Positions 56,290 to 64,000 of a stretch of 64,000 nt of DNA are shown here, one piece after another. Position numbers and translations under genes: made by a program. Each line of letters begins with the position of its first letter. Position 1 is the stretch's first letter. The notes under the pieces are model-generated. The model saw nothing but the letters and a program-made list of their open reading frames with translations, searched no databases and was not told the origin of the DNA. The stretch lies in NCBI GenBank assembly GCA_963680875.1, contig OY804585.1, positions 24,880,186 through 24,944,185 of the forward strand, written 5' to 3'. The DNA comes from Bathymodiolus brooksi. Taxonomy: Eukaryota; Mollusca; Bivalvia; Mytilida; Modiolidae.

Positions 56290-56866
56290 AGACCAAGAGC
56301 AGCTGATCATAGTGATGTAACTTCTTTATTGTATTCCATTTGCAACTTTGATTTTGTCGTAACCATTGTTATTGTTCAAATGTGCCTGGCTTTTAAGAAA
56401 TCACTACAAGAGAGATCACTTGACATAGGCAGAGCCTTAAAAAGCGTAACTTTAGGTCAGAGCTCACTAGACTGCAAAGCAAATGTTGAACAATTCAACC
56501 ACCAGTGTTTTGAGAGGAGTGTTAAAATATATGAACCACTAGACATAGAGGTTAAAAAACCTAGAATATGTGGGAGACACATAATGAGAGATAATGTTGA
56601 AGCAGAGTGTCCGGAAGACTACTTTAAGGAAGTCAATAACTGTACCTTTTCTCGACTATGCGCTAAATGAAATGAAAACAAGGTTTACCAACCTACACGC
56701 CAGAACCGCTTTGGGACTACAGTTGGTTCCATCTATTATTGAAAATATTGCTCCATGTTCTCTACATGATATAACGGTAGCTGAAAAATGTCTTTTCTGT
56801 CACCTTTTCACCTTATCAGGTGGACTGAACCTACAATCGTCTAATGATGCCTACAGAGCATTCTGA
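56290..56866 (+). pseudogene. hAT transposase fragment (DUF4371/THAP12-ZMYM-like), one frameshift
   Basis: Reads DHSDVTSLLYSICNFDFVV, IVQMCLAFKKSLQERSLDI, KPRICGRHIMRDNVEAECPE and DYFKEVNN. After a frameshift near 56640 it continues VPFLDYALNEMKTRFTNLHA and SIIENIAPCSLHDITVAE, ending at a stop at 56864. This covers the middle of a hAT transposase (F-x-F-V-V-x-x-VI, PR-x-x-x-RQ-x-R-x-N, PFLD-x-x-x-x-E-x-KTRF). It lacks the N-terminus and the dimerisation domain. It does not overlap the segments kept in the hAT at 48.2 kb except in the PR-RQ-RN region, so it is a separate copy. Confidence 0.88.
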
Positions 56867-57227
56867 CAGTGAACAATAATACAATAAATCATTTTTATGG
56901 TCTACAAAATGAAATATAATTATATAATTACAAAGAAAACATTGGTGTATCCATGATTTGTAAATTTTCCCATTGATTTTTAAACACAATAATATCTGTT
57001 GTCAATATTAAGCAACAACTTTAGCATGGTAGAAACATGTTTTCTAACGTGACGTTACTGACCTCACTTTGACAATTTCTTGATAAATATACTATTTTTG
57101 ATATGTTTTGCTTGGTATAGCCTTCAATGAAATATTCCCCTGAGAACTTCATTCTCGCAAAGCAAATCAACGTAAGTATATATATATTTATCCTGCAATC
57201 AGTACATTTGCTGTACAAATATGCTAT
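56867..57227. other. AT-rich, no feature seen
   Basis: No recognised element. A 5' untranslated exon of the PI3K gene could lie between here and 57729 but has no visible signature. Confidence 0.4.
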
Positions 57228-57315
57228 GCGAATAAAATTTTGCTTTATTCGTACTAGACGAATAAACTTTTCGTACTATACGAATAAACTTTTCAACCTA
57301 CGAATAAACTTTCCT
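57228..57315. repeat. Short tandem repeat of about 20 bp
   Basis: About four copies of ACGAATAAACTTTTCGTACT, degenerate at both ends. The unit is partly self-complementary (TTTATTCGTA and TACGAATAAA). Confidence 0.75.
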
Positions 57316-57505
57316 GGTACCCTGTAGCTATGTACAGCGGAGGGCGCAGACAAGTATGAAACTGGTACTAATGTAACGCGGACCACGAAGAAGACACCCT
57401 TGACAACATTTATGAAAGGCGAGGAATGACGCTTGTTTCTGTCCTTTTTGTTTAAATCTGACAAGTTTTCAGACTTTTTTGACATTGCAGGATAAACACA
57501 AAATA

Positions 57506-57637
57506 CGTACATTGTCGTTAAATATAAAATTCATTTGTACTGGCTGCGAAATAGGCCTGAAAAGCTCGCCAATGGCTCGCTATTCTGCCTGTTTCTTAAG
57601 CTCGTACAAATAAATTTTATATTTACCGACAATGTAC
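57506..57637. mobile_element. Foldback MITE just upstream of the PI3K exon
   Basis: CGTACATTGTCGTTAAATAT, AAAATTCATTTGTAC and, mirrored, GTACAAATAAATTTTATATT, TACCGACAATGTACG: arms of about 34 bp around a 63-bp centre. It lies about 90 bp before the acceptor of the exon at 57730. Confidence 0.85.
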
Positions 57638-57729
57638 GTATATTGTATATATGCATGTATCTGTATTTAAAATGTCTTGGAATATTGATTGTAGGAGAAA
57701 TTTTTAGTATACAACATCTCTTTTTTCAG

Positions 57730-59218
57730 ATTAATTCATGGAGATAAAGTGACCAGATCTGAAAATATGGCATACAGTACTACAGGGATTCATGGCAAGT
57801 CCCTTAATGATCAAGAAAGAGGGACAAATGTATTGCCAAGACCTCAGTTGAATCCTCCCCCTCCCATACCTCAGAGGAATAGAATATCTAATCCACCTCC
57901 AATGGGATGGAATATTCCTGGTTTACCGGAATCAAATTTTTCTGCCAACACAAATTTTATGAATCCTTCCACTGATCCATTTCAAAATAACTTTATAAAC
58001 AACATAATACAAAATGAAGTGAATTCTCACAAACATGGAACAATATCTGTAAACATTCCAAATCCAACATCGTCAGATAGTAGTTCATTGATAGCACTGT
58101 CACCGGATCGTTCCACTACTTTTCATCAGAAGGATGGTAGTTCAACAACGTATAGCATGGATTTACAAGGATTAGACTTTGACAGTTCAGGTGTACATGA
58201 ACATTTAAAAAACCCACAATTAAGCTCTTCATCAGAAAATTTGCCTTCCAAGCCATCTTATCCTGACATAAGTCATGTATTTAGAGAGGTTCATAGAGAT
58301 CATCATCGACCAAAATCTGAATTTGTTGGGATGTCATCTAATTCCTGGCAAACATCTGGACAGGTTGGAAATTATGGGTGGAATCAAGAGTTTGTTGGTC
58401 CAAGCTTTAAAAACGATACATGGACTTCTGTAAATCATTCAAATACAAATGCTCCTGGTCCCCCATTACCACCTAGGAAAGATCTGTCCTTTGTATCCTC
58501 AATGCCGAAAATTGTACCCACAAATTTACAGATTGGTCCTGGTTTAGTACAGGTATTACCAATGCACCCTCACCCTGTAAACAATCGATCATGCTGGACA
58601 GGAAATCAAGCCAGATTTCCGCAACAGTTTTCACAAACGTTTAATTCCCAACCTGTCAATTCTGGAATCAATGGCAGTAGACTAAATGTACCCCACACAA
58701 CTGTTAAAAGGACTCCAAGCAATAGTGAATTTGATAATCTTAGGGGTGATCCAAACCAATTAGAATCTGATGTTTTTCGGGAAAATTTCAATGTAGATTT
58801 TGTAGATGACATTGGACATCCTCGAAGTCATAGAGGTAATGATTTAATAGAATTATCAGATGAGGAAAAGGAGGACAATGAAAAAGAATATTTAACTTTA
58901 GAATGTTTTGATCCTTTATACAAAAAACAAAGAAGTGAATCAATTTCATCAAGAGATGGAATTTTATCAGGCTCACCAAAGGATGGCATTCCGTCTTTTG
59001 TATTTGCTGAATCATCACATGATCTTGTGCCGAAAAGAAATCGTAGTGAAAGTACCCATAGTTCCTCATTATATCCTCAAATACCAAACAGTGAAGAGGA
59101 GAATGAGATATGTCCTATGGCTAGTCATGATGAGCTAGAGAAGTTTCTAAGGAGTGAGGTACCAGTTTTAGAATCAGAACCAGAGGCTCCTCCTAGACCA
59201 CCTCCTCCAAAATCTAAG
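57730..59218 (+). CDS. PIK3C2: Class II PI3-kinase (PIK3C2), large N-terminal exon
   Basis: Acceptor TCTTTTTTCAG, donor TCTAAG|GTACAT. The likely start is the ATG at 57767 (MAYSTTG), giving 484 codons that end in phase 0; the frame is open back to the acceptor, so upstream coding cannot be excluded. A disordered N-terminus carries PPPPIPQR (30-37), STDPF (68-72; DPF is an AP-2 appendage motif), class II SH3 ligand PPLPPRK (232-238), NDLIELSDEE (358-367; clathrin-box-like), FDPLYKK (381-387) and PPRPPPPKSK (475-484). Class II PI3Ks have such long regulatory N-termini that bind clathrin and SH3 adaptors (family knowledge). Retention of the next intron would add 12 codons and stop at 59255. Confidence 0.85.
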
Positions 59219-59454
59219 GTACATATATATTTAATATTTATACTCGCCATGATTTAGATTGAAAATAACAAAAACCATTATTAATGCTTTTTGTCTTTGT
59301 TCAATGTGGCTAACTGAATTCTTATGTGGCTAAGAGAAACTATTTCATAGAATTTACTTCATATTAGCCATATGTTGGCTAATGCAAACAAATGTCTACT
59401 GCTAACACAGATTAATATAGTCAATAGTGTAGATATTATTTATTTGTTAGTAGG
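59219..59454. other. PI3K intron 1, first part
   Basis: AT-rich intron with three nearby ATGTGGCTAA-like words (about 59306-59395). No element recognised. Confidence 0.5.
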
Positions 59455-59722
59455 GTTAGACTTATGGTGTTTAATGCCACTTTCAATAATATTTCAGTTA
59501 TATCGTGGCGGTCTGTTTTATTGGTGGAGGAAACTGGAGTGTCAGGAGAAAACCACCGACCTGCCACAAACCATTGACAAACTTTATCACATAATGTTGT
59601 ATTGAGTACACCTCGCCATGAGCTTGATTTGAACTCACAACTTTAGTGGTGATAGACACTTATTGCATATATACAGGTAGTTGTAAATCCAACTACCATA
59701 CAATCATGACCACGACTGGCCC
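59455..59722 (-). mobile_element. tRNA-derived SINE (family S) in PI3K intron 1
   Basis: Minus-oriented, near full-length (GGTGTTTAATGCCACTTTC, TCGTGGCGGTCTGTTTTATT, AGGTAGTTGTAAATCCAACT). Confidence 0.88.
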
Positions 59723-59937
59723 ACCAATCTGGAATTAGCTAGTCTTTGTATGAATAGTTACATGTAAAACAAATTTGTGATATTTTATATCAGAGTTCGT
59801 TTTATCAACATGATGATTTATGGTTTTAACAATTTTTTTTTATAATTGATAGTGATTTTTACTGTTGATATGTATTCACTTCATTTTTCCTTTGCAAATA
59901 GCAAGAATACAATAAAATGCATTTGTATGGTTTGAAA

Positions 59938-60973
59938 CAGGGTTCGCAAAAAAGCGGGAAATACTCATATTTCCCAGGACGGCGGGAAATACCGGTACTG
60001 GTATTTACCGGGAAATACTGGGAAATAAGATTGATTCTTAATTTGCAAATATAATGGTACATGAACCTGTACACATTGTGCACTTGTTTACTGTGCATAG
60101 TGTAAATTTCTTTGAGTTCCAGATTATTGTGATACATCTTCTTATAAATAAGCAAATTGAACATTTATTTGGAGTATAATATAGACTTGAGCTAATCTGT
60201 TTGTACAATCTTCATAATTTACCCAAGGTAAATTCTAAAACACTAAGAATTTTTTTTTAATGGATAGTGTTAATGTACAGATATATAAAATTGATATTGG
60301 AAAATTGATAATTGTTAAAAAAAATATTGATTTTGATAGAAATATTAAGAAAATTATTCTTTACTTGTAATCCCCACTTTGCACCTCCTTTATTTAGTGA
60401 TTAAAACCATATTCTGACCTGCTTTTGACATGTTTTGTTTATTGTTTGTCTTTACAAACTTGACTTATTGATTTCTAAAGGTTATTGAAGATGTGTTAAT
60501 TAGTTTGTAAAAACAAATTAAAAAAGTTAGTCATTATTATAGCATAAAGGAAATACCCTTATGATATTAGATTACATGTAACCTGGCAAAACAATCAACT
60601 ATTAATTGTTAAGTGATTATTGTAAATCAACTGTTCAAAGAAGTAAAAAATCTGTCATTTTTTATTTTGACAGGTGGTGGTGAATATTCCCCAGTTTCCA
60701 TAGCTATAAGACTACAATTTCAAAAGTTGCCTGAAGTCCTTCTTAATGGTCCTACACCTAGGCTGTATACCCACTTTTCTTAAACGGATGTAATTTTCAA
60801 CACTGTGTGTTAAAATGTTAAGTTTTTAGCAACTTTGAAGAAATTAATCACATCTAAAAATCATATTTCCCAGTATTTCCCTCTTGAGCTAAAATTTAGA
60901 GTATTTCCCAGGACGGTATTTCCGGTAATTACCACTAGGAATTCCCGCCACTGGTATTTCCCGGCCAACCCTG
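59938..60973. mobile_element. Non-autonomous hAT element with perfect 8-bp target duplication
   Basis: Starts CAGGGTTCGC and ends CCGGCCAACCCTG (inverted CAGGGTTGGCCGG). The flanks are GTTTGAAA on both sides (59930-59937 and 60974-60981). Subterminal GGGAAATAC/GTATTTCCC words are repeated many times in both orientations near both ends, as expected for transposase-binding clusters. The interior is AT-rich with no transposase. It lies inside PI3K intron 1. Confidence 0.95.
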
Positions 60974-61035
60974 GTTTGAAAAGCATCAACTTGTTAAATT
61001 TTTAAGATTTGTAACCAGTAGACATGTACATGTAC

Positions 61036-61205
61036 TACAGTGAAACTTGTACAATCCTGAGGTTTCCGACATCCTGTGACATTCGACCAAAATTTAACGT
61101 CCCAAAGTGTTAACTAAAAGAAAACCTGAGTATTCCGACATCCTGTACAATCCGACACATTTCCCTGGTCCCTTGGTGTGTCGAATTAGACAGGTTCCAC
61201 TGTAT
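61036..61205. mobile_element. Tigger/pogo-like MITE in PI3K intron 1
   Basis: Starts TACAGTGAAACTTGTACAAT and ends AATTAGACAGGTTCCACTGTA: imperfect TIRs with TA at the outer edges. TTTCCGACATCCTGTGACAT and TATTCCGACATCCTGTACAA are internal repeats. The TA-CAGTGAAACC-type end is common on pogo/Tigger derivatives (established knowledge). Confidence 0.82.
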
Positions 61206-61235
61206 TAAAATTTCCAAAACTTGTATTTTTTACAG

Positions 61236-61312
61236 GACAAATCCTTTGAGGAGTTGAGACAACATATGTTTGTAGATGATGAATCTAATGCATTCTGTCA
61301 AATGGTTGTAGA
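61236..61312 (+). CDS. PIK3C2: Class II PI3-kinase (PIK3C2), exon leading into the Ras-binding domain
   Basis: Acceptor TTTTTACAG, donor GTAGA|GTAAGT; 77 nt, entering in phase 0 and leaving in phase 2. It encodes DKSFEELRQHMFVDDESNAF, then CQMVV and part of E. The final stretch (D-E-S-N-A-F-C-x-M-V) matches the start of the PIK3C2 Ras-binding domain, where vertebrate members have an AFC motif. It joins in frame to ELKSRYK of the next exon. Confidence 0.9.
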
Positions 61313-62077
61313 GTAAGTTGCTTATAATTATAAATTAAGCACTCATATATAATAATTTCACAAATAAAAATCTCTTAAATGATCTAATACTCTAGTTATT
61401 AAATATAATTGAGTATATATTTTACAATTTCACTATGGAATATTCATCCTGATATTGTCTTTGGACAGTTTTACTTATGCCAATGAAGGAAAAATCTAGT
61501 TTTTCAAAGACACTGCATAACAATAATGTACAAATCAAATGTACACTAAATAACACTAAATAGATTTAGCGTTATATCTAGACCAATAAAACTCAATAAT
61601 TATGAAATGAAAGTTTAAGCAGCAATGATCAACAATTCCACCAAAATCATCAAAACGAACATCCAACTTTCACATCAAATCATTGAACACCAAAAAAAGA
61701 GCATGACACTATTGGAAATCCAGATCCTTTCTGGGGACAGACACAACAATGTGGGAGGATTAAACCAGATAATGGGATCGCAACACTCCCCCACTTGATA
61801 ATTGGATCTCCAAGGACAATGCAGATATAAACAAAAAATAAAAACCAGCAGATATTGCTTCCACTCTGAGGATCTTTTTTCTCAAGACGTGTGGATCATT
61901 AAATAATAATATTACAAACCTGAATACAGAAAGAGAACTCCTGCTTGTTAAGAGTAATAAAATGATAAACATAAAATGCCTTCAGATCAGTTCCAAAATC
62001 GAATCGCAAATTCGTCGAAACGGAGGGAAAATTTATCCACAGCTATTATAGATTACATGTATATGTTTTATTTACAG
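61313..62077. other. PI3K intron 2
   Basis: Holds a dispersed repeat at about 61640-61860 (ACCAAAATCATCAAAACGAAC-like, TTGATAATTGGATCTCCAAG, GACAATGCAGATATAAACAA) related to 43480-43650. Nothing else recognised. Confidence 0.6.
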
Positions 62078-62226
62078 GTTAAAGTCCAGGTATAAATCCA
62101 CTGACACAAAGACAAATCTAGGATTCATAGTTAGTCCCTTATGTACCAAACAACAATCTTCAATGTCTGTTAAAATTCTTGTGTATACCGATTTTGCACC
62201 TGAGCCAATTGTTTTTACTTGTGATG
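62078..62226 (+). CDS. PIK3C2: Class II PI3-kinase (PIK3C2), Ras-binding domain exon
   Basis: Acceptor TTTATTTACAG, donor GATG|GTAAAT; 149 nt, phase 2 in and phase 1 out. It encodes LKSRYKSTDTKTNLGFIVSP, then SMSVKILVYTDFAP and EPIVFTCD. The FTCD strand end and the preceding V-K-I/V strand are characteristic of the class II PI3K Ras-binding fold (family knowledge: FTC-[DN] follows the second strand). The exon ends inside the domain. Confidence 0.92.
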
Positions 62227-63302
62227 GTAAATACATTTTATATATTTTAGGGGAGAAAAGTAGGGATAAAACTTAGCACATGGCCAGTAGACCAAGACTA
62301 TTAAATTTTGGTCTGGGCCCCTGACAATTTCTAGACAGTAGTCCAACTGTTTACTGCCATCTTGAATATTTTATGTGCAACATTAGTTGCTGGGCCTAAA
62401 AAAAATTGTGCTTTTCTATTAAAATTAATAATTTAGGGAGCCCAGCTGGCAACTGCAGCAAGTATGCTAAGCTTTGTCCCTGATAGAGTAGATATACTGT
62501 GCCAATCTGACAAATCGGGTGTACTTTACACATTACCTTCATAACATAATGAATTTTGAGTTTCCAATGAGGTTAATTATACTGTACATTCAAAATTTTC
62601 ACGTGCTTTTCGTGATTACAATTTCCAAATTGTTCACGTATTTTATTTTTTAATCTTGATGGCTTCTTAGGTGTCCTAGTTCCAAGGCCTGACTTTTTAC
62701 ATGATAATGTGTTATTGATTGTACACAATCACAGGTAGAAAAATCAAATACTTAGTATAAAACAAGAAAATGTATTTTAAAATTTGAGATTTAATTTTCC
62801 CAATCTTAGTCCAGATGCAATTTTCACATTGATAAAAACATCGGAAAATATCTGAATTTAGTCATCATACATCACCATCTCATCTGAAACTCTGATAAGT
62901 TGTTTCCGTGAATACTAGTAAATAGATGTAATCATTTAAGGAATAATTAAAAAAAAACAGAAGTTTGTTGTAGATTTGATCATGGGTAACATTATTTGCT
63001 CAAAATTGTTATCCTGATCAATCTGGAAAGACAAAATAACACAGGTAGAATTTAAACCAGAAAAGATTTGTAAAATGCAAACTCAGGGGCCCTTAAAGGG
63101 AAATTGTCTCATTCACCAACTCTGACACCAGTTGTGAATAATAATTACGCAAAAGTTTCCTTGAAATCACCCAAAAAAAAAGAAACATTAAGCAACAGGG
63201 TGTTATGTTGGATCATTAGAAAGTGTAAAACAACTTAAAATGGTCATTATATAATTCAAAAACGCTTCATACCTAATAATTTTGTTTTTTAATTATTTTC
63301 AG
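62227..63302. other. PI3K intron 3, no feature seen
   Basis: AT-rich intron. No SINE, TIR or tandem array recognised. Confidence 0.5.
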
Positions 63303-63429
63303 TTGATAACCTGACAGAAATGGTAATTAGTCATGTTTTATATAGTGCTCTGCAGACGACACAAAATGACCACCTTAATACGTCAGATTTTATACTGAAA
63401 ATTTATGACAGAGCTGAATATTTACTCAA
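63303..63429 (+). CDS. PIK3C2: Class II PI3-kinase (PIK3C2), third Ras-binding domain exon
   Basis: Acceptor AATTATTTTCAG, donor CTCAA|GTAAGTG; 127 nt, phase 1 in and phase 2 out. It encodes VDNLTEMVISHVLYSALQTT, then NDHLNTSDFILKIYDRAEYL. The pattern S/N-T-x-x-x-V/I-I ... L ... DFILK-x-x-x-x-E-x-L follows the PIK3C2 Ras-binding helix and last strands. The rest of the domain and the C2-PIK-kinase-PX-C2 parts lie beyond the window. Confidence 0.92.
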
Positions 63430-63579
63430 GTAAGTGTTTATTGTTTAACACATTTTTATTGTTTCAAACAATTTGTTAGCTGTTACATACCAGAATATTG
63501 TTATAACAAATATTATTTGATGTTCAAATCAAAAGTTTGTTTTATGGTAATTAGATTAATATCTTCCTTTTTAATGACA

Positions 63580-63750
63580 GTGTCTATCAACACTATAGCT
63601 TGTGAGTTTGACTCCTTGCTGTGATGAGGTGTACATAGTTTGTGTGATAAAGTTTGTCAGTGACCTACAGATCTGTGATTTTCATAATGCACTTTGGTTT
63701 CTTCCACCAATAAACCTGACTGCAAATATAGTTGATAGTGGCATTAAGAC
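63580..63750 (+). mobile_element. tRNA-derived SINE (family S), head-truncated and diverged
   Basis: Body GTGTGATAAAGTTTGTCAGTGACC, in pieces as in other copies, then CTTCCACCAATAAACCTGAC and GTTGATAGTGGCATTAA. Lies in PI3K intron 4. Confidence 0.78.
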
Positions 63751-63764
63751 AAGTTTGAAGATAC

Positions 63765-63915
63765 CACAGGAGTAATCAGTCATAAATCAGAAAAGAACAG
63801 ACAATACAGTTGCTGAAAAAAAAAGGACAAAATTAGAAAGAATGGTGGACAAAACAGCAGACAGAAAACTAAAGATTGAGCAACATGAACCCCACTTAAA
63901 ACATGAACCCGATTG
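63765..63915 (+). repeat. Mussel-type dispersed repeat, copy 2
   Basis: AGGAGTAATCAGTCATAAAT, AACAGACAATACAGTTG, GACAGAAAACTAAAGATTGA and GCAACATGAACCCCAC correspond in order to the copy at 10325-10640. It follows the SINE directly. Confidence 0.72.
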
Positions 63916-64000
63916 AATGTCTATAATTATTCACTATAATCATTTTGTACATGTACATGTATGACGTAAATAAAGTTTGTACATGTATTATTAAATAGAT

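Noticed and set aside
48213..56866. One large hAT element interrupted by the LINE at 51.9 kb
   Set aside because: The element at 48.2-50.7 kb already has both termini and its own dimerisation domain; the 56.3-kb fragment repeats an internal region and so is a separate copy.
58788..59087. Minus-strand 99-codon frame inside the PI3K exon
   Set aside because: Shadow of the 484-codon coding exon on the plus strand.

Overview
The window is gene-poor, AT-rich, intron- and transposon-dense DNA from an animal nuclear genome. It is most likely from a bivalve mollusc, probably a mussel of the Mytilidae. The evidence is spliced metazoan genes with GT-AG introns, tRNA-derived SINEs with the molluscan-type tail, and several dispersed repeats that I recognise from mussel genomes (for example at 10.33-10.64 kb, 45.49-45.69 kb and 63.76-63.92 kb). 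There are no bacterial features.

Two real protein genes frame the window and point away from each other. On the minus strand, from about 25.9 kb leftward past position 1, lies a sorting nexin of the SNX9/SNX18/SNX33 type. Four coding exons are visible: two SH3 half-domain exons, a proline-rich and acidic W-containing linker exon, and a linker exon leading toward the PX-BAR part, which is off the left edge. On the plus strand, from 57.7 kb to beyond 64 kb, lies a class II phosphoinositide 3-kinase (PIK3C2 family). A large N-terminal exon carries proline-rich SH3 ligands and a DPF motif, and three exons cover most of the Ras-binding domain; the C2, kinase and PX parts are off the right edge. 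From established knowledge of these families, the PI(3,4)P2 made by class II PI3K recruits SNX9/18 during clathrin-mediated endocytosis, so the two neighbours act in one pathway.

Between and inside these genes almost everything is repeat. Left to right: a 41-bp satellite (1-1.87 kb); SINEs and short tandem arrays (3-7 kb); modular elements ending in AGGTGAGC hairpins (7.7-8.6, 15.1-16.9, 17.5-19.3, 29.3-31.0, 43.0-43.2 kb); hAT transposon wrecks (10.6-12.2, 48.2-50.7, 56.3-56.9 kb); a 4.1-kb TIR-bounded DNA transposon with a broken nuclease-like/CXC gene (31.8-35.9 kb); two further modular hairpin-ended families (20.4-20.8 and 37.5-39.1 kb); palindromes and foldback elements; and three sets of non-LTR retrotransposon remains (45.7-48.1 and 51.9-54.6 kb).

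The most striking object is the 4-kb tandem array at 21.85-25.80 kb. Its 52-bp unit is a copy of the last 44 bases of the first SH3 exon plus the first 8 bases of the following intron. The array therefore places about 76 copies of the exon end and its 5' splice site directly behind the real one, inside a 20.5-kb intron that splits the SH3 domain.
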